Counted from the stretch's first letter, positions 9,521-18,816 are shown. The stretch: DNA of 64,000 bases from Bosea sp. (in: a-proteobacteria) (GCA_023910605.1 JAAVVV010000001.1:3524698-3588697); one strand, 5' to 3'. The notes: generated from the letters alone by a model not told the origin. A program made the numbers and translations.

Positions 9521-10564
9521 ATGGCCATCGCCGAACTTCATGGCACCGAAGCCTATCCCGTGCCGTCGCAGGCGCAGGTGGCGGTCATTCATGCCGCTGA
9601 CGGGGTGGCGCTGCGCACGGCGCGCTGGCGCCCCACCGCGCGCAAGGGCGCCGGGGGCGCCGTGCTGGTTGTCGGCGGCCGCGCCGAATTCATCGAGCGC
9701 TACAGCGAGGTCATCATGGAGCTGCGCCGGCGCGGCTTCCATGTCGCGGCCTTCGACTGGCGCGGACAGGGCGGCTCAGACCGCCTGACCCGCAATCCGC
9801 GCAAAGGCCATGTGCGTCGCTTCGCCGATTACGGGCTCGATCTGGATGCTGTCTTCGCCGAGTTGATGCCGCGCCTGCCCAAACCGTGGTTCGTGCTGGC
9901 CCACTCCATGGGCGCCTCGCTCTGCCTGGAGGCCTCACGCCAGGGGCGCTTCCCGGCAAGCCGGCTCGTCGCGCTGGCCCCGATGATCGACCTCGCCCTG
10001 CTGCGCCGCCCGGGCGTGGTCAGGATGACGGTGACGCTGCTCGACGCGCTTCTCATGGGCTCGGCCAGAATCCCCGCCGGGCGCGAAGCGCCGCTCGCCA
10101 CGCGCCCCTTCGCGGGCAACCGCCTGACCTCCGATCCCGAGCGCTATGCGCGCAATGCCGAGCTTGCGCGGCTGCGGCCCGAACTCGCCATAGGGGACCC
10201 CACCATACGCTGGGTGCGGGAGGCGCTCGCCTTCATGCGGCGCATGGCCGATCCGGCCACGCCCCTGGACATCCGCGTGCCGTCTCTGGTCATTGCCGCC
10301 GGCGCCGATCCGGTGGTGTCGACGCCGGCCATCGAGCGCTTCGCGGCGCGGCTCAAGACCGGCCTTGCCCTGGTGCTGCCAGGCGCGCGCCATGAGATCG
10401 TCAACGAGGTCGATGCGGTGCGGGCGACGTTCTGGGCGGCCTTCGACGCCTTCATTCCGGGCGAACTGCGCCCCGGGCCTGCCTCAGCCGTTCAGAAGCG
10501 CCAGCGCCGCGGCGTGGATGCGCCGGTCACCAGCGGCGATGATCTGCCCGCCGCCGGCGGCTGA
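9521..10564 (+). CDS. alpha/beta hydrolase, lysophospholipase (PldB-like) type
   Basis: The 347-residue protein has the serine-hydrolase fold of the monoacylglycerol lipase or lysophospholipase L2 group. Features are the early HAADGVALRTARW strand, the oxyanion region VVGGRAEFIERY, then FDWRGQGGSDR, the nucleophile elbow AHSMGA near residue 129, an acid near VIAAGADPVV, and the histidine in PGARHEIVNE near the C-terminus. A cap region lies between residues 150 and 260. No signal peptide is seen. The 3' end overlaps the convergent hisN-type gene by 81 bases. The substrate cannot be told from the sequence. Confidence 0.8.
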   Translation: MAIAELHGTEAYPVPSQAQVAVIHAADGVALRTARWRPTARKGAGGAVLVVGGRAEFIERYSEVIMELRRRGFHVAAFDWRGQGGSDRLTRNPRKGHVRRFADYGLDLDAVFAELMPRLPKPWFVLAHSMGASLCLEASRQGRFPASRLVALAPMIDLALLRRPGVVRMTVTLLDALLMGSARIPAGREAPLATRPFAGNRLTSDPERYARNAELARLRPELAIGDPTIRWVREALAFMRRMADPATPLDIRVPSLVIAAGADPVVSTPAIERFAARLKTGLALVLPGARHEIVNEVDAVRATFWAAFDAFIPGELRPGPASAVQKRQRRGVDAPVTSGDDLPAAGG

Positions 10565-11266
10565 GCCGCCTTGCCAGTCGGTCACGACGCCACCCGCGCC
10601 TTCTACGATCGGGACCAGCGCCACGATGTCGTAAGGCTTGAGCCCTGACTCGATGACCAGATCGACATGGCCGGCCGCGAGCATGCAGTAGGCATAGCAA
10701 TCGCAGCCGTAGCGCGCGAGCTTGCAGGCCTTCTCGACGCGGTCATAGGCCTGACGCTCGCCAAGGCCGAACAGCGCCGGCGAGGTGGTCATGATCGTGG
10801 CCTCGGCCAGATCCCAGCAGGCCCGCGCGCGGATGCTGCGCTCGCCCTCCGGCCCGGCGTAATGCGCCGACTGGCCATCGCCGAAATAGCGCTCGCGCGT
10901 GAAGGGCTGGTGCATCATGCCATAGGCCGGCGCCCCGTTGCGGGTGAGGCCGATCAGCGTGCCCCAGACCGGCAGGCCCGAGACGAAGGCGCGCGTGCCA
11001 TCGATGGGATCGAGCACCCAGACGAACTCCGCCTCGGCGCGCTCCACGCCGAATTCCTCGCCGACGATGCCATGGGCGGGGAAGGTCTCCTTGATCATGC
11101 GCCGCATGACCATCTCCGCCGCCCGGTCGCCCTCCGTGACCGGATCGAAGATGCCCGTTCCGCCCTTGTTGTGCGTGGTCATGGCCGTGCGGAAGAAAGG
11201 CATGATCGCCTCGCCCGAGCGGTTGGCGAGATCATGGACAAAACGTGCGAAATCGACCGCAGACAT
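10484..11266 (-). CDS. hisN: inositol monophosphatase family, histidinol-phosphatase (HisN) type
   Basis: The protein of 260 residues is a Mg-dependent phosphatase. It carries the GEEFG motif (residues 69-73) and the metal-binding DPIDGT (residues 86-91) followed by RAFVSGLPVWGTLIGL, which is the form seen in the HisN histidinol-phosphatases of Actinobacteria and Alphaproteobacteria. The C-terminal GLKPYDIVALVPIVEGAGG holds the third metal aspartate. Start: ATG at 11266 preceded by GAGG; an upstream ATG at 11320 is less likely. HisN would catalyse the penultimate step of histidine synthesis, but the family also includes inositol and PAP phosphatases, so the substrate is inferred. It is monocistronic here. 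Confidence 0.78.
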   Translation of the reverse strand: MSAVDFARFVHDLANRSGEAIMPFFRTAMTTHNKGGTGIFDPVTEGDRAAEMVMRRMIKETFPAHGIVGEEFGVERAEAEFVWVLDPIDGTRAFVSGLPVWGTLIGLTRNGAPAYGMMHQPFTRERYFGDGQSAHYAGPEGERSIRARACWDLAEATIMTTSPALFGLGERQAYDRVEKACKLARYGCDCYAYCMLAAGHVDLVIESGLKPYDIVALVPIVEGAGGVVTDWQGGSAAGGGQIIAAGDRRIHAAALALLNG

Positions 11267-11408
11267 GGGCTGAACCTCGTGAGCGGCCGCGCCGGCGGCA
11301 GCGAATGATGGGCTGATCACTATCGCATCCGCGCTCCGCGGCGAAACGCGAATGTGAACAGGTTGGTGATCGGGCGGTGAATTTCATGTTGACAGGCTGT
11401 GGATAAGC

Positions 11409-11423
11409 GTTCTTTCTATGTTC
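11409..11423. promoter_or_regulatory. LexA box 1 (GTTC-N7-GTTC)
   Basis: GTTC, seven bases, GTTC matches the alphaproteobacterial LexA operator. It lies 39 bases before the ATG at 11462 and is followed three bases later by a second box in the opposite orientation. Confidence 0.75.
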
Positions 11424-11426
11424 ACA

Positions 11427-11441
11427 GAACAAAACAGGAAC
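11427..11441. promoter_or_regulatory. LexA box 2 (GAAC-N7-GAAC)
   Basis: GAAC, seven bases, GAAC, with a further GAAC six bases on (11448-11451). It sits between box 1 and the ribosome binding site of the gene at 11462. The same operator type appears before imuA at 25555-25569. Confidence 0.8.
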
Positions 11442-11461
11442 ATAAAAGAACGGGAGCTGCC

Positions 11462-11869
11462 ATGTCCGCCTTTGCGTATCACGACCCTGATCAGGTCGCC
11501 TTCGATTTCGAATCCACACTGCGCGCTGCGGGGAGGCCGCAGGAATGGCCCCTGCGCACGATGGAGGGCGGCCATGCCGGCCGCTTCACCGCATGGCGCG
11601 GGCGCTCGGGCCGACGCTATGTCGCATCCACCTTCGCCATCGGCGACGAGGACGCGCTGTGCTTTGCCGAGAGCGTGCTGATCGCGGTGGGGCCGGGGCG
11701 CAGCATCATCAGCGTGCGCGAGGCGGGTCCGTGGGGCCTCGAGGACGCCGTCACGCGCTGGCGCGACGAGGTGGCGACAGCCGGCGCCACCCATATCCAT
11801 GTCCATCTCATCGCCGCGACGGATGAGGACCGGAGCCACGCCGTGGCGGATCTGACACCCGTGCACTGA
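11462..11869 (+). CDS. uncharacterised LexA-controlled small protein
   Basis: This 135-residue protein is not one I recognise. It has no signal peptide, membrane segment or zinc motif. It begins MSAFAYHDPDQVAFDFE and is predicted to be a compact alpha/beta protein, with a strand-rich middle (RRYVASTFAIGD, then ESVLIAVGPGRSIISV) and a C-terminal THIHVHLIAATDE strand. GGGAG stands 6 bases before the ATG at 11462, which argues against a longer frame from 11399 that would cross both LexA boxes. With two boxes immediately upstream and no partner gene downstream on the same strand, it should be a monocistronic SOS-regulon member. Its role in DNA damage is unknown. Confidence 0.8.
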   Translation: MSAFAYHDPDQVAFDFESTLRAAGRPQEWPLRTMEGGHAGRFTAWRGRSGRRYVASTFAIGDEDALCFAESVLIAVGPGRSIISVREAGPWGLEDAVTRWRDEVATAGATHIHVHLIAATDEDRSHAVADLTPVH

Positions 11870-11898
11870 CCGGCCCGGGTCCGCCCGCCCGCTCAGGC

Positions 11899-12459
11899 TC
11901 AAGGCTGGGACTGGGACTGGTCGCTGAGCTGTCGCACCAGCCAGCTCAGCACCGGATCGGTCACCCCCAGCTCGTTGAGCTGGGCATGGGTGCTGATGAC
12001 ATAGTCCGGATTGGCGCCCGACACGCCATTGGCCTGGCTGGTGAACGTCAGCAGCGCCTCGCGGTCGAGACGGCCGGCATATTGGGCGTGGCCCCTGTCC
12101 ACCGTATAGGCGAGGGCGAGCGTCCTGCGCCCATCGCCCAGCGTGATGGGCAGGGTCCGCTCCAGATAGACCGCGGTAACCTGCTCACGCTCGCGCAGAT
12201 AGGCGATGGTGGCGGCCGCATGGGCCGGGCTCACCCGGTAGGCCAGCCCCTTGCATGAGCCGCCGCGGTCCAGCCCCATCACCAGCCCCGGCCTGTCCGG
12301 CGTGCCCCGGTGATGGTGCGAGTAGACGCACAAGGACCGGTGGAAGCCCTTGAGCGTGGCCGGATGCCGATCCTCGAAGGCAAAGCCCGGCCGCCACATC
12401 AGCGAGCCATACCCAAACACCCACAGATCGCCCTCGGGCTGTGTTCCCGTGTTTTTCAA
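11899..12459 (-). CDS. ChaC-like gamma-glutamylcyclotransferase
   Basis: ChaC proteins cleave glutathione to 5-oxoproline and Cys-Gly in the cytosol. The family signature YGSLMWRPGF lies near the N-terminus, followed by GFHRSLCVYSHHHRGTPDRPGLVMGL and the region LREREQVTAVY, whose glutamate aligns with the catalytic acid. The longest ATG frame starts at 12558 and would overlap the divergent gene. I prefer TTG at 12459, preceded by GGAGG, which gives 186 residues, begins just before the conserved domain and leaves an 82-base shared promoter region. The start is uncertain; the family is secure. Confidence 0.82.
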   Translation of the reverse strand: MKNTGTQPEGDLWVFGYGSLMWRPGFAFEDRHPATLKGFHRSLCVYSHHHRGTPDRPGLVMGLDRGGSCKGLAYRVSPAHAAATIAYLREREQVTAVYLERTLPITLGDGRRTLALAYTVDRGHAQYAGRLDREALLTFTSQANGVSGANPDYVISTHAQLNELGVTDPVLSWLVRQLSDQSQSQP

Positions 12460-12541
12460 CCGCGCCTCCGAACCTTGGGGCTCGCCCAACGGCCCTCGCG
12501 GCGCTATCAACTGTGCTGGCCAGTTGCAAGCATGCGAGCGG

Positions 12542-13648
12542 ATGATGTCACAGAGCACGCCCGAACCGTACCGTCGCGGAAGCGCAAGCCCCGATGGGCC
12601 TGCGGGCGGTGCGCCCCGCCGTGCCGGCCGCGCCAGCCGCTGGGGCCTTTACCTGCCGTTGATCGCGCTCGCCCTCATCGTCGCGGCCTGGAGCGGCTTC
12701 TGGCTGTTCGCGCGCAATCTCGTTGCCGATGGCCTCGACCGAGCCGTGGCCGAGGCCGCTGCCCGGGGGGATGCCTGGACATGCGTGAACCGCACCATCT
12801 CTGGCTATCCCTTCCGGATCGAAGTGCGCTGTGCGGACGTGACGCTCACCCGCCAGGCCAGCGCGGGCGTGACGCAATTTTCCGCAGGCCCCGTGCTCGT
12901 CATCGGCCAGCCGCACACGCCCAACCACGTCGTCATCCAGGCCAGGGGCCCCCTCGAGGCCCGGCTTGCCGATGGCACCCGCATTGCGGCCCGCTGGGAC
13001 CAGTTCGAGGCCAGCCGGCGCGATGCCTCCGGCGAACTGGAGCGGCTGTCGCTGGATGCCCGCCGGCCATTCGTGACGCTCACTGCGCCGGGCGGCGCGA
13101 CCTCGACCCTGAGCGCCCAATCCCTGGAGGCGCATCTGCGCCGCAACCCGGCCCGCCCGGCGCCGGATCAGGCGCGCGACCTTTTCGTGCGGGTCGGGCA
13201 GCTTGCCTCGGGCGAGCTCGATGCCCTGTTCGGCGACGCCAACCCGTCTGACCTCGATGTGCAGATCACGGCCAGCCGCTCGAACCTGCTCGGCCAGGGC
13301 ATCGCGCCCACTGCGCTGGAGGCGTGGCGGCTGGCGGGAGGCTCGCTCGATCTCACGCGCGTGAACCTCAGGAAGGGCATCAAGCAGGTTGAGGCCAAGG
13401 GCATGCTGATGATCGACGAGGAGAAGCGCCCCGCCGGGCGCATCGAGCCCTCGGCGCTCAACATCGATCAGTTCGCCGGCATCCGCCTGCGCGGCGGGGC
13501 CATGGATCTGGCCAGCGCCCTTTCGGGCCGCGCGGCGCCGGCCACGCCGGACGGGCTGCGGCCCCTGCCGGCCATCGACATCCGGGGCGGGCGTATCGGC
13601 TTCGGGCCGATCAGGCTCCCCTTTGGACCGCTGGCGCCGCTTTACTGA
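12542..13648 (+). CDS. DUF2125 domain membrane-anchored protein
   Basis: The protein of 368 residues starts with a proline- and arginine-rich cytosolic stretch, then one membrane span (LYLPLIALALIVAAWSGFWL, about residues 36-56), then a long periplasmic part. The pattern RNLVADGLDRAVAEAAARGDAWTC followed by ISGYPFRIEVRC is typical of DUF2125, a family restricted mainly to Alphaproteobacteria and of unknown function. It is divergent from the chaC-like gene and its last 7 bases overlap the 3' end of metW. The start is one of two adjacent ATG codons, 12542 or 12545. Confidence 0.8.
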   Translation: MMSQSTPEPYRRGSASPDGPAGGAPRRAGRASRWGLYLPLIALALIVAAWSGFWLFARNLVADGLDRAVAEAAARGDAWTCVNRTISGYPFRIEVRCADVTLTRQASAGVTQFSAGPVLVIGQPHTPNHVVIQARGPLEARLADGTRIAARWDQFEASRRDASGELERLSLDARRPFVTLTAPGGATSTLSAQSLEAHLRRNPARPAPDQARDLFVRVGQLASGELDALFGDANPSDLDVQITASRSNLLGQGIAPTALEAWRLAGGSLDLTRVNLRKGIKQVEAKGMLMIDEEKRPAGRIEPSALNIDQFAGIRLRGGAMDLASALSGRAAPATPDGLRPLPAIDIRGGRIGFGPIRLPFGPLAPLY

Positions 13649-14295
13649 GGCTTCTGCACCGGGCCCGGCAGTGTGGGGGGGAGCGGACCCGAGCGGCGCA
13701 GCAGGAACACCGCCTGCTGGCCGAACAGGTTCCAGAACCACCACGGCGCCTTGACGCCGATATCGCCGCCCGAGGCGTTGAGCGCCACCGCGCGCTCGGT
13801 CACGGCCCCGATCTCCCCGCACAGCCCCACGAAGTCGCGGATGGTGCAGAAATGGATGTTCGGCGTGTCATGCCAGCTGTCGGGCAGGTTCCCCGTCACA
13901 GGCATGCGTCCCTTGAAGGCGATCTGCGCCCGGATGCTCCAGTGGCCGAAATTCGGAAAGGACACGATGGCGCGCTGGCCGATGCGCAGCATGTTCTCGA
14001 GCACGCGCTTGGGCGCCCGCGTCGCCTGGATGGTCTGCGACAGGATGACATAATCGAAGGCATCGTCCGGATAATCGCCCAGATCCGTATCGGCATCGCC
14101 CTGGATCACGGACAGCCCGCGCGAGACGCAGCCGGCGACGCCCTCGCGCGAAAGCTCGATCCCGCGCGCATCCACATTGCGGCGGGCGGCCAGCAGCGCC
14201 AGAAGCTCGCCATCGCCGCAGCCGACATCGAGCACGCGGCTGCCCTGCTCCACCATGTCGGCGATCAGGCTCAGGTCGATGCGCACATCGCTCAT
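13642..14295 (-). CDS. metW: methionine biosynthesis protein MetW
   Basis: MetW is an SAM-methyltransferase-fold protein encoded beside metX in many bacteria, where it forms part of the homoserine O-acyltransferase system. The 217 residues show motif I RVLDVGCGDGELLALL near residue 20, then SREGVAGCVSRGLSVIQGDAD, and the family block LSQTIQATRAPKRVLENMLRIG and PNFGHW. It starts 16 bases after the metX stop, so the two are co-transcribed with metX first. Confidence 0.95.
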   Translation of the reverse strand: MSDVRIDLSLIADMVEQGSRVLDVGCGDGELLALLAARRNVDARGIELSREGVAGCVSRGLSVIQGDADTDLGDYPDDAFDYVILSQTIQATRAPKRVLENMLRIGQRAIVSFPNFGHWSIRAQIAFKGRMPVTGNLPDSWHDTPNIHFCTIRDFVGLCGEIGAVTERAVALNASGGDIGVKAPWWFWNLFGQQAVFLLRRSGPLPPTLPGPVQKPQ

Positions 14296-14311
14296 GCTGC
14301 GGCCTCCGTCA

Positions 14312-15529
14312 TCAGGCCAGCCCGCGCGCCCTTGCTGCCGCCCCTATGAAGCCGCGCAGCGTTGCGAAGAGCTGCGGCTCGTCGAGCAGGAAGGCATCGT
14401 GCCCCTTGTCGCTCTCCAGCTCCACGAAGGACACCGAGGCGCCGGAGGCGTTGAGCGCATGCACGATGGCGCGCGAGTCGCTGGTGGGAAAAAGCCAGTC
14501 CGAGGTGAAGGAGGCCACGCAGAACCGCGTGCGGCTCCGGGCGAAGGCCCGCGCCAGAATGCCGCCATGGTCGGCAGCGAGATCGAAGTAGTCCATGGCG
14601 CGGGTCAGGTAGAGATAGGCGTTGGCGTCGAAGCGCTCAACGAAGCTCACGCCCTGATGGCGCAGATAGCTCTCGACCTGGAAATCGGCATCGAACGAGA
14701 AGGTCCGGCTCTCGCGGTCCTGCAGGTTGCGGCCGAACTTCCGGTGCAGCGCCGCCTCGGAAAGATAGGTGATGTGCGCCCCCATGCGCGCCACCGACAG
14801 GCCCTTGGATGGCCTCGCACCCGCATCGAGATACCGCCCGCCGCGCCAGTCGGGATCGGCCATCACGGCCTGCCGGCCCACCTCGTGGAAGGCGATGTTC
14901 TGCGCCGAGTGGCGCGCCGCCGTGGCCAGCGGCACGGCGGCAAAGACCCGCCGGGGATAGGATGAGGCCCATTGCAGCACCTGCATCCCGCCCATGGACC
15001 CGCCGATCACGGCAAAGAGCGTGTCGATTCCCAGATGATCGATCAGCTTCGCCTGTGCGCGCACCATGTCGCGGATGGTCAGCAGCGGAAAATCGAGGCC
15101 ATAGGGCTTGCCCGTGGCCGGGTTGAGCGAGGCCGGCCCGGTGGAGCCCAGGCAGCCGCCCAGCACGTTCGAGCAGATGACGAAAAAGCGATCCGTGTCG
15201 ATCGGCCGGCCCGGTCCGATCAGCACCTCCCACCAGCCGGGCTTGCCGGTGACGGGATTGCGGCTGGCCACATGCTGGTCGCCGGTCAGCGCGTGGCACA
15301 CCAGCACGGCGTTGGAGCGCTCGGCGTTGAGTGCGCCATAGGTCTGGTAGGCGATCTGCCAGCTGTCGAGCACGACGCCGCAATCCATGGCGAGCGGCTC
15401 ATCGGGCCCGAAGCGGGCGACGAGGCTCGAAGGCTCATTGGCCTCCCGCACCGGATCCGCCAACGGCGCGGCAGGGCCGCTCCCTGCCGGGCGGTTCGGT
15501 TCGGCGGTCTTGTTTGTTCCTGCAATCAT
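14312..15529 (-). CDS. metX: homoserine O-acetyltransferase
   Basis: MetX activates homoserine with an acyl-CoA in the first committed step of methionine synthesis. From the ATG at 15529 the protein has 405 residues. The alpha/beta hydrolase triad is visible: Ser178 in GGSMGGMQ, aspartate in [12 protein letters not shown], and histidine in SDKGHDAFL. The motif [14 protein letters not shown] is characteristic of the family. A longer frame begins at 15568, but the first conserved residues come well after 15529. I looked for an SAM-II type leader upstream and did not recognise one. Acetyl versus succinyl specificity is not certain from sequence. Confidence 0.93.
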   Translation of the reverse strand: MIAGTNKTAEPNRPAGSGPAAPLADPVREANEPSSLVARFGPDEPLAMDCGVVLDSWQIAYQTYGALNAERSNAVLVCHALTGDQHVASRNPVTGKPGWWEVLIGPGRPIDTDRFFVICSNVLGGCLGSTGPASLNPATGKPYGLDFPLLTIRDMVRAQAKLIDHLGIDTLFAVIGGSMGGMQVLQWASSYPRRVFAAVPLATAARHSAQNIAFHEVGRQAVMADPDWRGGRYLDAGARPSKGLSVARMGAHITYLSEAALHRKFGRNLQDRESRTFSFDADFQVESYLRHQGVSFVERFDANAYLYLTRAMDYFDLAADHGGILARAFARSRTRFCVASFTSDWLFPTSDSRAIVHALNASGASVSFVELESDKGHDAFLLDEPQLFATLRGFIGAAARARGLA

Positions 15530-15661
15530 GTCGTTCGTTTGAGCGGACGATAGGGATGGCCCCGGCACGCGCCGCTGTCAATGGCGATCAGGCATGACGG
15601 CCCTTTGCCAAGCGCCCGGTTCGGGGCTAGACACGGCCCGTAACCTCAAGCGACCGCCGCC

Positions 15662-16507
15662 ATGTCAGCCACCGTGCCCCCGTTGATCTCCCCGCCCATC
15701 TCGCTGGCCGATCTGCGCGCCGCGATCGACCGCATCGACACCTCCATGCATGAGCTGCTGATGGAGCGCGGACAGGTGATCGAGCGTCTGATCGAGGTCA
15801 AGAAGACGCAAGTCTCCGGCTCGGCCTTCCGCCCCGGCCGCGAGGCGGAGATGATGCGCAGGCTGGCGCTGCGCCACAAGGGCCTGCTGCCGCTGGACAC
15901 GGCCGAGAGCATCTGGCGCGTCATCATCGCCACCTTCACCTGGGTTCAGGCGCATTACCGCGTCCATGCCGACATTTCGGGCGGGGACGGTCAGATGCGC
16001 GATTCCGCGCGCTTCCATTTCGGCTTCACCGCGCCTTACGTGCCTCATGACGACGCCAAGGCGGTGATCGCCGCAGTGGCCGCCTCGGCCGGCGATCTCG
16101 GCATCTTCCGCATCGACCAGGGCGCAAGCGCCGGCGCTTGGTGGACCGGCCTTGCCGGTGCGGCAGCACCGAAAATCATCGCCCGGCTGCCCTTCATCGA
16201 GCGCCCCGACCATCCGGCCGGCACACCGGTCTATGTCATCGCGCGGCCCATCGCCGATGCAGCCGTGCGCGAGGTCGTGCTCTACCAGGCCCGCGTCGAA
16301 CGCTGGAGCCTCGAGATGGAGGCCGCGCTCGCCGCAGCCCTGGGCGAGGTGACAGCCAGCGCCGCCGACACGTCGGGCCTGTCGCTTCTGGTCGCCGCCG
16401 ATGGCGAGACCGACCGCTCGCAGTTGCGCGCCGCGCTCGGCGGCGCCGAACTCACCGAGATCGGCAGCCATGCCGCCCGCTTCAGCGCCCCGCCCCGCCC
16501 TGCCTGA
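15662..16507 (+). CDS. chorismate mutase (AroQ) with an additional C-terminal domain
   Basis: Residues 12 to about 100 form an AroQ-type chorismate mutase: DLRAAIDRIDTSMHELLMERG, then the basic residues of VIERLIEVKK, then PGREAEMMRRL and the final helix ESIWRVIIATF. It converts chorismate to prephenate. Residues 110-281 form a second region, beginning ARFHFGFTAP, that I cannot name with certainty; its alternating strands and the DLGIFRIDQG segment recall a degenerate prephenate dehydratase-like or regulatory domain. The gene leads an operon with a hisC-type aminotransferase and prephenate dehydrogenase, which fits the tyrosine branch. It is divergent from metX. Confidence 0.8.
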   Translation: MSATVPPLISPPISLADLRAAIDRIDTSMHELLMERGQVIERLIEVKKTQVSGSAFRPGREAEMMRRLALRHKGLLPLDTAESIWRVIIATFTWVQAHYRVHADISGGDGQMRDSARFHFGFTAPYVPHDDAKAVIAAVAASAGDLGIFRIDQGASAGAWWTGLAGAAAPKIIARLPFIERPDHPAGTPVYVIARPIADAAVREVVLYQARVERWSLEMEAALAAALGEVTASAADTSGLSLLVAADGETDRSQLRAALGGAELTEIGSHAARFSAPPRPA

Positions 16508-16576
16508 TCGCCAGCCGCAGCCATCGACCCCGGCCGCGAACCCCAGGCCAGGTTCCACCTTCCAGGATGACCGCTC

Positions 16577-17704
16577 ATGACCGCACCGAACACGCAGGCC
16601 CAGTCCGCTTCTCCCGCCCGCCCCATGCCGCGCCCCGGCGTGATGGCCATCGAGGCCTATGTTCCCGGAAAGAGCGCTGCGCCCGCCGGCGTGCCGTTGA
16701 TCAAGCTCTCCTCCAACGAGACCCCGCTCGGACCAAGCCCTCGCGCCGTCGACGCGTTCAAGGCGCTGGCTGGCAAGCTCGAGCTTTATCCTGATGGCTC
16801 TGCGCTGAAGCTGCGCGAGGCGATCGGCGCGAGGTTCGGCCTCGATCCCGCCCGGCTGATCTGCGGCTCGGGCTCGGATGAGCTGCTGTCGCTGGTGACC
16901 AACGCCTATATCGGGCCGGGTGACGAAGGCATTTTCTCGCAATACGGCTTCCTGGTCTACAAGATCGCCATCATGGCTGCCGGCGGCACGCCCGTGGCGG
17001 TGCCCGAGAAGAACTTCACCGCCGATGTCGACGCACTGCTCGCCGCCGTCACGCCGCGCACCCGCATCGTCTATCTCGCCAACCCCAACAACCCGACCGG
17101 CACCTACCTGCCCTTCGACGAGGTCAAGCGGCTTCAGGCCGGCCTGCCGCCCCATGTGCTGCTGGTGCTGGATGCCGCCTATGCCGAATATGTGCGGCGC
17201 AACGACTACGCCCCGGGGCTGGAGCTCGTCGCCACCTCCGATAATGTCGTGATGACGCGGACCTTCTCGAAGATCTACGGACTGGCCAATCTCCGCCTCG
17301 GCTGGCTGCATGGCCCCGCCCATGTCATCGACGCGCTCAACCGCATCCGCGGGCCCTTCAACGTCAATGGCGCTGCGCTTGAAGCAGGCGCCGCCGCCAT
17401 TGCAGACGAGACCCATGTTGCCAGCGCGGTCGCGCACAATGATGTATGGCTGCCTTGGATGAGCGCCGGGATCGAGGCGCTAGGCCTGACCGTCACGCCA
17501 TCGGTCGGCAATTTCGTGCTGATCCACTTCCCCGCGCAGAAAGGCCGGACCGCGCCTGAGGCCGACGCCTTCCTGACCTCCCGCGGCCTGATCCTGCGCC
17601 GCATGGACGCCTACGGCCTGCCTGGCGCGCTGCGCCTGACCATCGGCAGCGAGGCGGCCAACAAGGCCGTGATCGACGCGCTGAAGGACTTTCTGGATGG
17701 CTGA
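16577..17704 (+). CDS. hisC: histidinol-phosphate / aromatic aminotransferase (HisC type)
   Basis: This 375-residue class I/II PLP aminotransferase has the HisC features: [12 protein letters not shown] near the N-terminus, the glycine loop [10 protein letters not shown], the NPNNPTGTY motif, the cofactor aspartate in [10 protein letters not shown], and the Schiff-base lysine in [16 protein letters not shown]. Placement between a chorismate mutase and prephenate dehydrogenase suggests it works on prephenate, 4-hydroxyphenylpyruvate or both, and perhaps on histidinol phosphate as well. AGGATG precedes the ATG. It overlaps the next gene by 8 bases. Confidence 0.9.
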   Translation: MTAPNTQAQSASPARPMPRPGVMAIEAYVPGKSAAPAGVPLIKLSSNETPLGPSPRAVDAFKALAGKLELYPDGSALKLREAIGARFGLDPARLICGSGSDELLSLVTNAYIGPGDEGIFSQYGFLVYKIAIMAAGGTPVAVPEKNFTADVDALLAAVTPRTRIVYLANPNNPTGTYLPFDEVKRLQAGLPPHVLLVLDAAYAEYVRRNDYAPGLELVATSDNVVMTRTFSKIYGLANLRLGWLHGPAHVIDALNRIRGPFNVNGAALEAGAAAIADETHVASAVAHNDVWLPWMSAGIEALGLTVTPSVGNFVLIHFPAQKGRTAPEADAFLTSRGLILRRMDAYGLPGALRLTIGSEAANKAVIDALKDFLDG

Positions 17705-18647
17705 GGGCGGCATGAAGGAGAGCTTCGCCCCGATCAGGAGCGAGCCGCTGCTGGGGCGCATCGCCATCATCGGCATGGGCCTCATCGGCTCGTCCCTGGC
17801 CCGCGCCGCGCGTGAGCTCAACCTGGCGCGCGAGATCGCCGCCGCCGACCGCGACGAGGCCGTGACTGCGCGCGTGCGTGAACTGGGAATCGCCGATGTG
17901 GCCACGACCAGCGCGCGCGAAGCGGCGGCCGGCGCCGATCTCGTCATCCTGTGCGTGCCCGTGGGCGCCTGCGCCGCAGTGGCGCAGGCGATCGCGCCGG
18001 CGCTTTCGCACGGCGCCATACTGTCCGATGTCGGATCGGTGAAGGCGGCGGTGGTCGATCAGCTCGCGCCCCATGTCCCGACCGGCGTGCATTTCATTCC
18101 TGCCCACCCTGTCGCCGGCACGGAGCACTCCGGCCCCGATGCCGGCTTCCCGAGCCTGTTCCTCAACCGCTGGTGCATCCTCACCCCGCCTGAGGACGTC
18201 GATGCCGAGGCGCTGCGCAGGCTGCGCGCCTACTGGGAAGCGATGGGCGCGATCGTCGAGGTGATGACGCCCCAGCATCACGATCTGGTCCTCGCCATCA
18301 CCAGCCACCTGCCCCACCTCATCGCCTACAACATCGTCGGCACCGCCAACGAGCTGGAGGCGGTGACGCAATCCGAGGTGATCAAGTTCTCGGCCGGCGG
18401 CTTCCGCGACTTCACACGCATCGCGTCTTCGGATCCGACCATGTGGCGCGACGTCTTCCTGCACAACAAGGAGGCCGTGCTCGAGATGCTGGGCCGCTTC
18501 AGCGAGGACCTCTCGGTGTTGACACGTGCGATCCGCTTCGGCGATGGCGAGACGCTGCACCGGCATTTCACGCGAACACGCGCCATCCGCCGCGGAATCG
18601 TCTCTCTCGGCCAGGACAAACCCGAGACTGACAAGCTGCGCAAGTGA
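17697..18647 (+). CDS. tyrA: prephenate/arogenate dehydrogenase
   Basis: The enzyme oxidatively decarboxylates prephenate or arogenate on the way to tyrosine. The 316 residues have an N-terminal Rossmann motif [16 protein letters not shown], then VILCVPVGA, then the catalytic-domain signature [23 protein letters not shown] and the histidine-bearing [11 protein letters not shown]. No ACT domain follows, so feedback control through this protein is not evident. It overlaps hisC by 8 bases, so translation is probably coupled. An internal ATG at 17712 is an alternative start. The stop codon lies inside a 14-bp tandem repeat. Confidence 0.92.
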   Translation: MAEGGMKESFAPIRSEPLLGRIAIIGMGLIGSSLARAARELNLAREIAAADRDEAVTARVRELGIADVATTSAREAAAGADLVILCVPVGACAAVAQAIAPALSHGAILSDVGSVKAAVVDQLAPHVPTGVHFIPAHPVAGTEHSGPDAGFPSLFLNRWCILTPPEDVDAEALRRLRAYWEAMGAIVEVMTPQHHDLVLAITSHLPHLIAYNIVGTANELEAVTQSEVIKFSAGGFRDFTRIASSDPTMWRDVFLHNKEAVLEMLGRFSEDLSVLTRAIRFGDGETLHRHFTRTRAIRRGIVSLGQDKPETDKLRK

Positions 18648-18678
18648 AGATGTGCAAGTGAAGACGCGCAAGTGAACC
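18637..18678 (+). repeat. three copies of a 14-bp tandem repeat at the tyrA stop
   Basis: Copies at 18637-18650, 18651-18664 and 18665-18678 share the core GCAAGTGAA. The first copy contains the TGA of tyrA (AAG TGA). The later copies lie in the intergenic space and would each supply another in-frame or near-frame TGA. It looks like a slippage product. Confidence 0.7.
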
Positions 18679-18816
18679 CGGGTATGGCGAAGGCCCGGTT
18701 GCGGTAAAGACCCTGGCTGCGGCGATCAACCTCTCGAGCGGCTCTGCCGCCGCTGCCTTGCTTTCACTCCTGTCGGCACGATATCGAGCGCTGACCTCAG
18801 GACGGACACCTTGCGC

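Noticed and set aside
11438..11451. Third GAAC half-site near the LexA boxes
   Set aside because: Spacing is six bases instead of seven, so it is not a proper LexA operator on its own.
15530..15661. Possible SAM-II riboswitch in the metX leader
   Set aside because: I looked for the conserved SAM-II pseudoknot blocks and found none; only a TTGACA hexamer at 15576-15581 with no convincing partner.
15665..17437. A 590-codon minus-strand frame over the chorismate mutase and hisC genes
   Set aside because: It spans two clear plus-strand enzymes and their junction; composition is that of a shadow frame.
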